Assembly: GCF_913777995.1 (NCBI RefSeq)
Contig: NZ_CAJYVE010000030.1
Location: forward strand, 38,493-102,492
Direction of reading: 5' to 3'
Length of the DNA: 64,000 nucleotides
Source of the DNA: an uncultured Pseudomonas sp.
GTDB lineage: Bacteria > Pseudomonadota > Gammaproteobacteria > Pseudomonadales > Pseudomonadaceae
The notes under the pieces are model-generated. The model was not told where the DNA came from. It saw only the letters and a program-made list of their open reading frames with translations, and ran no database searches. Below, one piece after another: positions 52,805 through 61,655 of the stretch. The translations under genes were made by a program, and so were the position numbers. Positions within the stretch are counted from its first letter, which is position 1. The number at the start of each line of letters is the position of its first letter.

Positions 52805-53644
52805 TCAGAACGCCTTGCCGGTCTTGTAGAAATTCTCGAAGCAGAAGTTGGTGGCCTCGATGTAGCCTTCGGCGCCACCACAGTCGAAACGCTGACCTTT
52901 GAACTTGTAGGCCAGCACATTGCCCTGGGCAGCCTGCTTCATCAGGGCGTCGGTGATCTGGATCTCACCGCCCTTGCCCGGCTCGGTCTGCTCGATCAGC
53001 TCGAAGATGTCCGGGGTCAGGATGTAGCGACCGATGATCGCCAGGTTGGACGGTGCATCTTCGGGCTTCGGCTTCTCGACCATGTCGTTGACGCGGTACA
53101 GGCCCGGTTTGATTTCTTCACCGGCGATCACGCCGTACTTGTTGGTTTCCGCTGGATCGACTTCCTGGATGGCAACGATCGAGCAACGATAGTGGTTGTA
53201 CAGCTTGACCATCTGCTGCAGCACGCCGTCACCGTCGAGGTTGACGCACAGGTCGTCCGCCAGCACCACGGCGAACGGCTCGTTGCCGATCAGCGGGCGA
53301 CCACTGAGGATCGCATGGCCCAGGCCTTTCATTTCGGTCTGACGGGTGTACGAGAAGCTGCACTCGTCGATCAGGCGACGGATGCCGACCAGGTATTTTT
53401 CCTTGTCGGTGCCTTTGATCTGGTGCTCGAGTTCGTAGCTGATGTCGAAATGGTCTTCCAGCGCGCGCTTGCCGCGGCCAGTCACGATGGAGATTTCCCG
53501 CAGGCCTGCTTGAAGTGCCTCTTCAACGCCGTATTGAATCAGTGGCTTGTTGACCACTGGCAGCATCTCTTTGGGCATGGCTTTGGTCGCTGGCAAAAAG
53601 CGAGTGCCGTAACCGGCTGCAGGGAACAAGCATTTCTTGATCAT
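52805..53644 (-). CDS. galU: UTP-glucose-1-phosphate uridylyltransferase
   Basis: 279 aa. The nucleotide-binding motif PAAGYGTRFLPATKAMPKEML lies at about 8-28 (here cited in part: AAGYGTRFLPATK). VNKPLIQYGVEEAL and ALPFAVVLADDL-type segments follow. It makes UDP-glucose from UTP and glucose-1-phosphate for lipopolysaccharide, exopolysaccharide and trehalose synthesis. The upstream ugd gene, 45 nt away on the same strand, uses UDP-glucose, so the two form an operon for UDP-glucuronate. Confidence 0.95.
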   Translation of the reverse strand: MIKKCLFPAAGYGTRFLPATKAMPKEMLPVVNKPLIQYGVEEALQAGLREISIVTGRGKRALEDHFDISYELEHQIKGTDKEKYLVGIRRLIDECSFSYTRQTEMKGLGHAILSGRPLIGNEPFAVVLADDLCVNLDGDGVLQQMVKLYNHYRCSIVAIQEVDPAETNKYGVIAGEEIKPGLYRVNDMVEKPKPEDAPSNLAIIGRYILTPDIFELIEQTEPGKGGEIQITDALMKQAAQGNVLAYKFKGQRFDCGGAEGYIEATNFCFENFYKTGKAF

Positions 53645-53689
53645 ATAAGTCCTTAGTCAAGGGCTGTGGGCATTGTCGGCGCAGTCTAA

Positions 53690-55051
53690 TCAGGCGGCGG
53701 TCACCTTACAATGCCCCGCCACTGGCCGTCCTATCCCGTGATAGAGGAATCCATGGCCGGATAGTTCCGCCCGGTCATAGATATTGCGACCATCGAAGAG
53801 CACCGGCATGCGCATGGCGCCGCGAATCCGCAAGAAGTCGGGCTGGCGAAACTGCTTCCATTCGGTCACCAGCACCACGGCGTCGGCGCCTTGCGCACAG
53901 CCGTACAAGGTCTCGCACAAGACTAGCTGAGCATTGCCGATCGCGTCCGGATAACGCCGCGCCACTGCTGCCATGGCCGCCGGATCAGTGGCCTGTACCC
54001 GCGCCCCGGCGGCCAGCAGGGCGTCGATCAGCACCAGGCTCGGGGCTTCGCGGATATCGTCGGTACCCGGCTTGAACGCCAGCCCCCAGACCGCGACCAC
54101 CCGTCCCTGCAGGTAACCGCCGAAATGCTGGTGCAGCGCCTCGAACAGCAGGGTCTTCTGCAACGTGTTGCGCGCCTGTACCGCACGCAGGATCTGCGGG
54201 TCGAAGCCTTGCTGCCGGGCCGTGCTGATCAGCGCACGCACGTCCTTGGGAAAGCACGAACCCCCATAACCGCACCCGGCATAGATGAAGTGGGTGCCGA
54301 TACGCCGGTCACTGCCGATGCCATGACGCACCTGCTCGATGTCCACGTCCAGAAGCGAGCACAGCGCCGCCATTTCATTGATGAAGGAAATCTTCGTCGC
54401 CAGAAAGGCGTTGGCCGCATACTTGCTGAACTCCGCCGCACGCAGGCCCATGACCAGCACCCGGTCACGATTGCGCAGGAACGGGCTGTAGAGGCGCTGC
54501 AGCAGTTCGGCACTGTGCGGCTCATCGCAGCCGATGATGACGCGGTCCGGGCGCATGAAATCCTCGATGGCTGCGCCTTCCTTGAGAAACTCCGGATTGC
54601 TGGCCACGCTGATGCGCCAGTCGAGGCTGCGGCTGGCCAGCTGGCGATTGATGCGCTGGGCCACTGCCTCGCAGGTTCCGACCGGCACGGTGGACTTGTT
54701 CACTACCAGGCAGGCGCGGCTCAGGTGGCGCCCCAGTTGATCGGCGACTTCCAGCACGTGGCTGAGGTCCGCCGAACCGTCCTCCTGGGCCGGTGTACCG
54801 ACGGCGATGAACACGATGTCGACCTGGCGCAATCCTTCGAGCAACTGCCCGGTGAACAACAGCTGGCCACTGAGCCGCTGCTGCGCGAGCATCGCGTCCA
54901 GCCCCGGCTCATGAATCGGGCACTCACCGCGACGCAGCGCCGCCAGGCGGTCGGGGTCGCGCTCGACACACACCACCTGGTTGCCCATTTCCGCGAAGCA
55001 GGCGGCGGTGACCAACCCGACATAACCGGCGCCAATGATGCAAAGTCGCAT
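53690..55051 (-). CDS. ugd: UDP-glucose 6-dehydrogenase
   Basis: 453 aa from ATG 55051, with GGAGACACGG upstream; a longer frame to 55207 precedes the Rossmann start and is not preferred. The N-terminal LCIIGAGYVGLVTAACFAEMG binds NAD, and the catalytic cysteine lies in GYGGSCFPKDV near residue 260. The C-terminal domain binds UDP (WGLAFKPGTDDIREAPS). It oxidises UDP-glucose to UDP-glucuronate in two steps, for capsule or exopolysaccharide, or LPS modification. It is coupled to galU downstream. Confidence 0.93.
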   Translation of the reverse strand: MRLCIIGAGYVGLVTAACFAEMGNQVVCVERDPDRLAALRRGECPIHEPGLDAMLAQQRLSGQLLFTGQLLEGLRQVDIVFIAVGTPAQEDGSADLSHVLEVADQLGRHLSRACLVVNKSTVPVGTCEAVAQRINRQLASRSLDWRISVASNPEFLKEGAAIEDFMRPDRVIIGCDEPHSAELLQRLYSPFLRNRDRVLVMGLRAAEFSKYAANAFLATKISFINEMAALCSLLDVDIEQVRHGIGSDRRIGTHFIYAGCGYGGSCFPKDVRALISTARQQGFDPQILRAVQARNTLQKTLLFEALHQHFGGYLQGRVVAVWGLAFKPGTDDIREAPSLVLIDALLAAGARVQATDPAAMAAVARRYPDAIGNAQLVLCETLYGCAQGADAVVLVTEWKQFRQPDFLRIRGAMRMPVLFDGRNIYDRAELSGHGFLYHGIGRPVAGHCKVTAA

Positions 55052-55294
55052 GACCGTGTCTCCTGACAGGATTTGCAACAATTGCACCTGTAGCGGATTG
55101 CAGCATCGTGACCATCGAAAGACAGCCGCATGACCCTCTCGATGCGGTAACTTATGGCGGAACGATGGCATGCGCGCCCTGTCCAACACCTCGATCAGGA
55201 CGCCCACTGCGCCACCAGCCCGCCAGGGCCGGCAAATTGCGCAGAGGTATGCCTGAAACGCCTACCCTAGAGCCTATTTTCCGAAGCGAACACC

Positions 55295-55576
55295 ATGATC
55301 AGACTGCTGCCCCTGATTGCCGTACTGGGCCTCACCGCGTGCGCCACCGCCTCCCCGACCTATATGAAGAACGGCCAACAGGGCTTGAGCATCGACTGTT
55401 CGGGCGAAGCCAATTCCTGGGCGAAATGCTATGAGAAGGCGGACGACTCCTGTGCCGGTACCGGCTACGAGATCATCGGCACCGATGGCACGCCGCAACC
55501 GGAAGCCGAAGACAAGACCCTGGGCCTGGATGTCGGCAACTACAAGCACCGCAGCGTCCTGGTGGTGTGCAAATAA
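55295..55576 (+). CDS. Small lipoprotein, unknown function
   Basis: 93 aa. Signal with lipobox LGLTAC (residues 11-16), so an outer-membrane-anchored lipoprotein is likely. Four further cysteines (IDCSG, AKCYEK, DDSCAG and VVCK at the end) could form two disulfides in the periplasm. No enzymatic motif. It stands alone between ugd (divergent) and a REP cluster. Confidence 0.8.
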   Translation: MIRLLPLIAVLGLTACATASPTYMKNGQQGLSIDCSGEANSWAKCYEKADDSCAGTGYEIIGTDGTPQPEAEDKTLGLDVGNYKHRSVLVVCK

Positions 55577-55599
55577 GCGATCACAACCCCATACGGGCC

Positions 55600-55860
55600 A
55601 GTCAGGCTCGGTGGGAACGGCCTTGGCCGAATACCGATCAGGCGCTTCCCGGCTTTTGCTGGAGCGAGCTGACCAGTATGGGCTTTAGTCGCAATACTGC
55701 TCGGTTAAGCGGCATGTGGCCCGGTGGGAGCGGCTTTAGCCGCGAAAGCGTCAGGAAACTCACTGCATCTGTTGCGAACATGCGGTCGCTTCGCGGCTGA
55801 GCCGCTCCTACCCGGCCTAACTGACCAGTATTGGCTTTAGCCGCGAAAGCGCCTACAGGC
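55600..55860. repeat. REP/BIME-type repeat cluster
   Basis: Several type-2 units (GGCTTTAGCCGCGAAAGCG, or with GTCGCAA ends) in alternating orientation fill the 304-nt gap 55577-55880. The segment 55738-55850, including GCGGTCGCTTCG and TAACTGACCAGTATTGG, closely repeats 28480-28580. Confidence 0.85.
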
Positions 55861-55880
55861 CCTGACGGCCCGGATTGCGA

Positions 55881-56231
55881 TCAGCCGGAAATGCACGCCT
55901 CGGCAGCGCGCTTCACGTCGCCACGGATCGGCAGGTTGTTCATACGCTCATGCACCTTGATCGAGCTGCCACTGGAGCGCTCGTCGATGTCGATCACCGC
56001 CGCAGGGCTGTCGGTCAGTTTCTGCGCCACGATCAGCCGCACGCCGTCATTGCGCGCCGTCATCATTGGCGGCTCACGGTCGCTACCCAGCTTGCCGATG
56101 ACGCAATCGGCGTATTCGTTGGGTTTCTTGCCGGAAATGACGCTCAGCGTCGCCGGCGAATGCTCGATGTCCTCGACAGTCGCGCACCCGGCCAAGGTCG
56201 CCAGGGCCAGGATTACCACGGCCAGTTTCAT
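55881..56231 (-). CDS. Small lipoprotein, unknown function
   Basis: 116 aa with lipobox LATLAGCATVED (Cys16), so a probable outer-membrane lipoprotein. Two other cysteines (YADCVIGK and AEACISG) may pair. No recognised domain. Single gene flanked by repeats on its 3' side. Confidence 0.8.
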   Translation of the reverse strand: MKLAVVILALATLAGCATVEDIEHSPATLSVISGKKPNEYADCVIGKLGSDREPPMMTARNDGVRLIVAQKLTDSPAAVIDIDERSSGSSIKVHERMNNLPIRGDVKRAAEACISG

Positions 56232-56400
56232 GTCGTTGCTCCAATATGAAAGCCGGTAGGACCAGCGGCAGGTGAATAAGATCCCCAGCCGCTTAACTTT
56301 TTGCCATCACGGGCAAATAACTGTGCGCCATTGCACAAAACCCCGATTGCCTCGTGTTATCGTTTCGCTTTTGCGCGACAGCCTGTTTCCGGAGACACCC

Positions 56401-56706
56401 ATGAAGTTCGTACACCAGCGTGAGCACCTCAACGAAGACGACCTGGTCGTCATCGAATGCTCGCGTACCTGCAATATCCGCCTGATGAACGACGCGAATT
56501 TCCGCAGCTTCAAGAACGGCGGCCGGCATACGTACCATGGCGGCGCCTTCGACCGGTTCCCGGCCAAGATCACCGTACCCAGCTCCGGATTCTGGAACAT
56601 CACCATCGACACCACCGGCCGCAAGCCGGACAAGAACCCCAGCCACAAGCCGACCTTCACCCACTCGATCAAGATCGTGCGCCGCTCGCCTTCGCGGCTT
56701 GGCTGA
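56401..56706 (+). CDS. DUF1883-type protein
   Basis: 101 aa from ATG 56401, with CCGGAGACACCC upstream; an earlier frame start at 56272 lacks a ribosome site. The sequence KFVHQREHLNEDDLVVIECS, then NIRLMNDANFRSFKNG, HTYHGG and VPSSGFWNITIDT matches the DUF1883 pattern: a small beta-rich protein of unknown function, sometimes found fused to TIR domains. It forms a likely operon with the 59-aa gene that follows. Confidence 0.8.
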   Translation: MKFVHQREHLNEDDLVVIECSRTCNIRLMNDANFRSFKNGGRHTYHGGAFDRFPAKITVPSSGFWNITIDTTGRKPDKNPSHKPTFTHSIKIVRRSPSRLG

Positions 56707-56730
56707 AGCCGTAACAATCCAGGAGTGACC

Positions 56731-56910
56731 GTGACCAGCCCTACCCCGACCACCAAGTTCGCCGTCAGCTACAAACTCAACGGTGAGCGCCGCTTCGAAT
56801 TCGCCTACCTGCAATCGGCCAGCGTCGAAGAGGCCCGTGCCGCACTGGAAAAGATGCATGGCCAGGGCGACGACGTGATCAGCGACGTCAAGGTCAGCAA
56901 GGCCTTGTAA
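56731..56910 (+). CDS. Small protein, unknown function
   Basis: 59 aa from GTG 56731, with AGGAG ending 5 nt upstream; a GTG at 56725 overlaps the ribosome site. The chain (FAVSYKLNGERRFEFAYLQ, then SVEEARAALEKMHGQGDD) looks like a short beta-alpha fold. It lies 24 nt after the DUF1883 gene. No family recognised. Confidence 0.65.
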   Translation: MTSPTPTTKFAVSYKLNGERRFEFAYLQSASVEEARAALEKMHGQGDDVISDVKVSKAL

Positions 56911-56919
56911 GACGCCACG

Positions 56920-56941
56920 CCCGCCAGATCAGTCTGGCGGG
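56920..56941. terminator. Hairpin after the 59-aa gene
   Basis: CCCGCCAGA-TCAG-TCTGGCGGG, perfect 9-bp stem, 9 nt after the stop. Only a weak T-tract follows, so termination may be partial. Confidence 0.55.
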
Positions 56942-57010
56942 TTACCGGCCAAGCGCGACCTGCCGCGGATGGGCGGAACCACCGCCCGGCGCCTTTAGAG
57001 AGCCGCCCCC

Positions 57011-57658
57011 ATGACCTTCGACCTGTTTTCCGACGACACGCCCCAAGGCCGCGAAACCCTGGGGCCCTCGGCTGTGCTGCTGCGTGGCCATGCCTTGCCG
57101 CAAGCCGAAAGCTGGCCGGCACTGCTGGAACAGATCGAGGCGCGCTCGCCCTTTCGCCATATGTACACGCCAAGTGGCTACCGGATGTCGGCCGCCATGA
57201 CCTGCTGCGGCGAGCTTGGCTGGATCACTGACAGGCGTGGCTACCGCTACAGCGCCACCGACCCGTTGACCGGCCAGCCCTGGCCGCCGATGCCCGACGC
57301 CTGGCGGGCCTTGGCGGGCGAGGCTGCGCAACAGGCCGGTTTCCAGGCATTCGAACCGGACGCCTGCCTGATCAACCGCTACGTACCGGGCGCGAAAATG
57401 TCGCTGCATCAGGACAAAGACGAGCGCGACCATTCATGGCCGGTGGTCTCGGTTTCCCTCGGCCTGCCGGCGGTGTTCCAGTTCGGTGGGCTGCAGCGCA
57501 CTGACAAGACCCAGCGCGTGCCGCTGTTCCACGGCGACGTGCTGGTATGGGGCGGCGCCGACCGGCTGCGTTTCCACGGCATCCTGCCGCTGGCCGAGGG
57601 CGAACACCCCCGCTTCGGCGCCCAGCGCATCAACCTGACCTTTCGCAAGGCCGGCTGA
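57011..57658 (+). CDS. alkB: DNA oxidative demethylase AlkB
   Basis: 215 aa Fe(II)/2-oxoglutarate dioxygenase. Metal ligands H133 and D135 (LHQDKDE) and H189 (LRFHGI); 2-oxoglutarate-binding arginines R206 and R212 (RINLTFR). The substrate-lid region MYTPSGYRMSAAMTCCGELGW, cited in part, precedes the core. It repairs 1-methyladenine and 3-methylcytosine in DNA and RNA by oxidative demethylation. It stands alone; REP units follow the stop. Confidence 0.96.
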   Translation: MTFDLFSDDTPQGRETLGPSAVLLRGHALPQAESWPALLEQIEARSPFRHMYTPSGYRMSAAMTCCGELGWITDRRGYRYSATDPLTGQPWPPMPDAWRALAGEAAQQAGFQAFEPDACLINRYVPGAKMSLHQDKDERDHSWPVVSVSLGLPAVFQFGGLQRTDKTQRVPLFHGDVLVWGGADRLRFHGILPLAEGEHPRFGAQRINLTFRKAG

Positions 57659-57689
57659 CCCCCTCCTATTCGGGCATGATTCGGAGCCG

Positions 57690-57830
57690 CCTTAGCCGCA
57701 ATACGGGCCAGTCAGGCCGGGTAAGAGAGGCTTCAGCCGCGAAGCGACCACGTGTTCGCGACAGATGCAGTGAAGTTCCCGGCGCTTTCGCGGCTAAAGC
57801 CGCTCCCACCGAGCCCATCACGCCGCACAG
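57690..57830. repeat. REP/BIME-type repeat
   Basis: A type-2 composite unit with CTTCAGCCGCGAAGCG and its inverted mate CGCTTTCGCGGCTAAAGC, in the gap between the convergent alkB and FhuF-like genes. It is in the opposite orientation to the copies at 28480 and 55738. Confidence 0.85.
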
Positions 57831-57864
57831 CGCTTAATCGATCAGTGCTAACCAACCCGACGGG

Positions 57865-58674
57865 TCAATCGTAGATGTGATGCAGGTAGCTGATCTGCTC
57901 CGCCACCGGCAGGCGGTGCAGTTTGGGGCACGACTCGCAGAGCACCGGGGGTTCGCCTTCCACCGGCGCGTGCAGCTGGTAATGCAGGCAGCAGTGGCGG
58001 CGCAACGGCAGTTGTGCACACAGTTCGGGGGCCGGTGACTCGACCATGCGTTGCAGGCCGCGCAGCTTGAGACGTCCGTCATTAACCGCCACCGGCTCCA
58101 GCCAGGCGTGCGCCTCGGCGAAGCCGGCATGGCTCAGGTCAGGGTCCATGCGCATGAAAGCCCCGTCCCAGATCGCCACCATGTTGCCCCAGACAATCTT
58201 CGGTGCCAGACCTCCGGCAGCGGCCAGGGTGGTGAACAGCGGAGCCAGATGCTCGTGGACCAGTCGTGACCAGTAGGCGGCACGCTCGGCTTCAGCCAGG
58301 GGCTGTGGCGGATTGTCCAGGGCCAGGGCGCGGGGCTGGCCGTCCTCATGAACCAGCGCATGCTGGCCGCTCCAGAAGTCCACCGCCACGCCACGGGTCA
58401 GCACACAGGCCAGGGTGGCGGGCAAGGTGATGCTCATGTAGTTCATCGACCACTGCGACACCACGGCAGCGCGGTTTACCCCCGGATAGAGCAGCGCGAA
58501 ACGTTCGAGCTGCGGCTTGAGTCGAGCCGGGTCGGCCAGCCGGTTCAGGGGAATGGAAGGCTCGCCATCGGCGTTACTCCGCACCACCCGTTGGATGGGC
58601 GGCCAGGCCTGGTTGAGCCACGCTGGAAATTCGATGACAGGTCCCCCGTTACTTTCCCTAATGAATGCAAACAA
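57865..58674 (-). CDS. FhuF-like siderophore-iron reductase
   Basis: 269 aa if started at the TTG at 58674; no ATG is available near the N-terminus, so the true start is uncertain. The C-terminus has the FhuF-type iron-sulfur cysteines, but spaced CC-x16-CxxC (HCCLHY...LCESCPK) rather than the usual CC-x10-CxxC. The middle LYPGVNRAAVVSQWSMNYMS and WGNMVAIWDGAF are typical of the family. Such proteins reduce ferric siderophores in the cytoplasm through a [2Fe-2S] cluster. A Fur-box-like palindrome overlaps the start region, consistent with iron control. Confidence 0.8.
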   Translation of the reverse strand: MFAFIRESNGGPVIEFPAWLNQAWPPIQRVVRSNADGEPSIPLNRLADPARLKPQLERFALLYPGVNRAAVVSQWSMNYMSITLPATLACVLTRGVAVDFWSGQHALVHEDGQPRALALDNPPQPLAEAERAAYWSRLVHEHLAPLFTTLAAAGGLAPKIVWGNMVAIWDGAFMRMDPDLSHAGFAEAHAWLEPVAVNDGRLKLRGLQRMVESPAPELCAQLPLRRHCCLHYQLHAPVEGEPPVLCESCPKLHRLPVAEQISYLHHIYD

Positions 58675-58682
58675 TTAGCATT
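58664..58682. promoter_or_regulatory. Fur-box-like palindrome between FhuF-like and SbmA-like genes
   Basis: AATGCAAACAATTAGCATT, with symmetric AATGC/GCATT ends, lies in the 73-nt divergent gap and over the FhuF-like start. It is only loosely similar to the Fur consensus built from GATAAT hexamers, so this is a weak call. Confidence 0.35.
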
Positions 58683-58747
58683 GTCCGATCCTATCTTTCC
58701 TCCCTTGCAAACTCAACGTCGCACGCGACCGGACCTACCAGGATTTC

Positions 58748-60451
58748 ATGCACACTCTTCGCAATTTCTGGCGCATCGCAAAGCCTTTCTGGACCTCGGA
58801 AGAGAAATACCCGGCCTTGCTGTTGCTGGTGGCCACGGTGGCGATGACCCTGGGGCTGGTCGGCGTCAACATTCTCAACAACTTCTGGAACCTGCACTTC
58901 TACAATGCGCTGCAAGAGAAGGACTACCACGGTTTCCTGATCGGTGGCCTGCAGTTCATCCTGCTGCAGATCGGCACCGCGACCTTCACCGTGGCGGCCT
59001 TCCACTTCCAACAGAAGCTGACCCTGCGCTGGCGCCGCTGGGCCACGCACAACATGCTCGAACAGTGGCTGGGCCAACAGCGTTACCAGAAGCTCAAGCT
59101 GACGGAAAACGAAGTCGACAACCCCGACCAGCGCATCGCCGAGGACATCGACCTGTTCATCGTCAAGTCGCTGAAGCTGTCGCTGGGCGTGCTGACCTCG
59201 GTGGTGTCGCTGTTTTCCTTCCTGCACATCCTCTGGCAAGCCTCCAGCCTGGTCAGCGTGCCGTTCGCCGGAGATTCGCTTGTCATACCAGGGCTGCTGG
59301 TGTGGATCGCCCTGCTCTATGCCCTGGCCGGCACCGGCCTGGCGTTCTGGCTGGGCCGTGCCCTGCCGCGCCTGAACTTCGTGCAACAGCGCCGCGAGGC
59401 CGACTTTCGCTTCGCGCTGATGCGCCTACGGGAAAACGCCGACTCGGTGGCGCTGTACCAGGGCGAAGCAGTGGAGAACCAGCGTTTCCACCAACGCCTT
59501 GAAGCGGCCCTGGAGAACTTCTGGGCCTTGGTGAAGAAGCAGAAACTGATCATGGGCTACTCGACCTTCTACCTGCGCAGTGCCACGGTCATCCCCATGT
59601 TCATCATGGCCCCGCAGTTCTTCGCCGGCGCCTTTCCCCTTGGCCGCCTGACGCAGATCAGCGCCGCCTTTGGCGAAGTGCATGCGGCCATCGCCTACCT
59701 GGTCGAGGTGTTCCCGGAGCTGGCGGCGTGGAAATCGGTGGTCGACCGGCTCATCGGCTTCCAGGAGCGCCTGGACAACGTCGAAGTCAAGTCGGGTGTC
59801 GAAGCCCGGCAACAGCGTGACGGCCTCGCCATCCACGACCTGGACATCTGGCTGCCCGGCGGCCGGCGCCTGCTCGAAGGCTTCAACCTGTCACTGGCAC
59901 CCGGCGACAGCCTGTTGATCAGCGCACCGTCCGGGTCTGGCAAGTCCACGCTCATCCGCGCCATCACCGGCCTGTGGCCACACGCCCAAGGTACGGCCAG
60001 CTACGACCGTGAGCAGGCACTGACCCTTTCGCAGAAGCCCTACCTGCCCTTGGGCAGCCTGCGCGAAGCCCTGTGGTATCCCAAGCCGCCGCAAGCTGAC
60101 GCCGATGGGGCGGTTCGCCAGGCCATGCAGCAGGTCGGCCTGCAGCACCTGACCGAGCAACTGGACCAGCAGCACGACTGGGCGCAGACCCTGAGCGTCG
60201 GTGAACAACAGCGCTGCGCCTTCGTCCGCGCCCTGCTGACCCGCCCTGCCGTGCTGTTTCTCGACGAAAGCAGCTCGGCCCTGGACGCCGCCAACGAAAC
60301 GCGCTGCTACCAGTTGCTCAAGCAGCACCTGCCCGACAGCATTCTGATCAGCGTTGGCCACAATGCCTCGCTGGAGCGTTTCCACTGGCAGGTTCTGGAG
60401 CTGCACGACCCGGCGAACTGGTCGCAGCGGCAGGTCGCGCCGGTGGTGTGA
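58748..60451 (+). CDS. SbmA/YddA-type ABC transporter (membrane domain fused to ATPase)
   Basis: 567 aa. The N-terminal SbmA/BacA-like membrane domain, with about six helices (residues 25-320; NILNNFWNLHFYNALQEKD is characteristic), is fused to an ATPase: Walker A SAPSGSGKST near 395, signature LSVGEQQ, Walker B VLFLDESSSALD. Relatives import or export peptides, cobalamin or bleomycin-like compounds; E. coli YddA is closest in layout. The cargo here is unknown. It is divergent from the FhuF-like gene, so an iron or siderophore link is possible but unproven. Confidence 0.9.
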   Translation: MHTLRNFWRIAKPFWTSEEKYPALLLLVATVAMTLGLVGVNILNNFWNLHFYNALQEKDYHGFLIGGLQFILLQIGTATFTVAAFHFQQKLTLRWRRWATHNMLEQWLGQQRYQKLKLTENEVDNPDQRIAEDIDLFIVKSLKLSLGVLTSVVSLFSFLHILWQASSLVSVPFAGDSLVIPGLLVWIALLYALAGTGLAFWLGRALPRLNFVQQRREADFRFALMRLRENADSVALYQGEAVENQRFHQRLEAALENFWALVKKQKLIMGYSTFYLRSATVIPMFIMAPQFFAGAFPLGRLTQISAAFGEVHAAIAYLVEVFPELAAWKSVVDRLIGFQERLDNVEVKSGVEARQQRDGLAIHDLDIWLPGGRRLLEGFNLSLAPGDSLLISAPSGSGKSTLIRAITGLWPHAQGTASYDREQALTLSQKPYLPLGSLREALWYPKPPQADADGAVRQAMQQVGLQHLTEQLDQQHDWAQTLSVGEQQRCAFVRALLTRPAVLFLDESSSALDAANETRCYQLLKQHLPDSILISVGHNASLERFHWQVLELHDPANWSQRQVAPVV

Positions 60452-60520
60452 GCGGCTTGGTTTTTGCCTGCAAGCACGGCACCATCGGCCAGGTTGCCCC
60501 GCCTCCAGCAGGTCCACAGC

Positions 60521-61513
60521 ATGCTCCACACCCACCTCACCACCCTCAATGCGGTCTCGCTGATTCTCGAAACCCTGCGTGAAGACGGCGTGCCGGCCCG
60601 CGAGCTGCTGGTCGGCAGCGGTATCGACGAAGCCGACCTGGCGCGGCCTGACCCGCGCATCACCACTGCCCAGGAAGCCCGGGTGTGCGCCAATGCGCTG
60701 GCCCTGCGTGAGACCTTCGGCCTGGAGCTGGGCCAGCGCATGCACGTGTCGTCCTATGGCGTGCTGGGCTACGCGATGCTGCTCAGCGACACCCTGGGCA
60801 GCGCCCTGGAGCTGGCGCTGCGCTACCCGGCCCTGCTCGGCACGCTGTTCGAGCTGCACCTTGAGGTGCGCGGCGAGCAGGCCTGGCTGCTGGCCACGCA
60901 CTATCGTTCGGAGCCTGAACTGGCGGTGTTCAATGCCGAACTGTGCCTGGGCTCGCTGAAAGTGATCTGCGACGACCTGCTGGGCCGCCCACTGCCCTTG
61001 CAGCAGGCCCGCTTCGCCCACCCGGCGCCCGTCTACAGCAAGCGCTACCGACGCAACTTTCCCTGCCCGGTAAGCTTCGACGCCGTGGAGCACGGCTTTG
61101 CCTTTCCTGCCGAGTGGCTGCGCCGACCGCTGCCGCTGGCCGACCGGCTGACCCATCGCGCCATGGCCGAACGTTGCCGACAACAGAATGCCGAGTTCAC
61201 CGGGCGCCAGGCCTGGCTGGGGAGGATTCGCCAGCACCTGGCCGAGCAGTTGGCCAGTCCGCCGGGCCTGGAAGGCCTGGCGCGGCAGATGAACTGCTCG
61301 TCGCGCAGCCTGCGCCGCCACCTGCACGACATGGGCAGCAGCTACCAGGCCCTGCTCGACAGCCTGCGTTTCGAGCGCGCCAAGATGCTGTTGGCCGAAC
61401 AGCAGTGGCCGGTGCAGCGCGTCGCCGAAGCCCTGGGCTACAGCGAAACCGCGAGTTTTCGCCATGCCTTCGTGCGCTGGAGCGGCATCGCGCCCAGTCA
61501 CTACCGCACCTGA
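60521..61513 (+). CDS. AraC-family transcriptional regulator
   Basis: 330 aa from ATG 60521; an upstream in-frame start at 60464 has no ribosome site. The N-terminal ligand domain is of the arabinose-binding-like type seen in Pseudomonas regulators (SLILETLREDGVPARELLVGSGI, cited in part). The C-terminal double helix-turn-helix is about 225-325 (SPPGLEGLARQMNCSSRSLRRHL; VAEALGYSETASFRHAFVRWSG). It may control the amidohydrolase and polyamine-binding genes that follow on the same strand, or the ABC gene before it. Confidence 0.88.
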   Translation: MLHTHLTTLNAVSLILETLREDGVPARELLVGSGIDEADLARPDPRITTAQEARVCANALALRETFGLELGQRMHVSSYGVLGYAMLLSDTLGSALELALRYPALLGTLFELHLEVRGEQAWLLATHYRSEPELAVFNAELCLGSLKVICDDLLGRPLPLQQARFAHPAPVYSKRYRRNFPCPVSFDAVEHGFAFPAEWLRRPLPLADRLTHRAMAERCRQQNAEFTGRQAWLGRIRQHLAEQLASPPGLEGLARQMNCSSRSLRRHLHDMGSSYQALLDSLRFERAKMLLAEQQWPVQRVAEALGYSETASFRHAFVRWSGIAPSHYRT

Positions 61514-61655
61514 AGCGTGCGCGCGCGCCCTGAAAAAGGGCGAAATACGGTCAAACAGATTGGCCATATCTATCCCCTTATGGCCGTTCGCACCGTTCTC
61601 CAATCGGCCCGCCTGGCGAAACAATGCCAGGCAACCCGCCACACGGAGCACGACC

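Noticed and set aside
49517-52902. Two long plus-strand frames (49517-51301 and 51256-52902)
   Set aside because: Antisense to the hybrid kinase and to gor, which have complete catalytic motifs.
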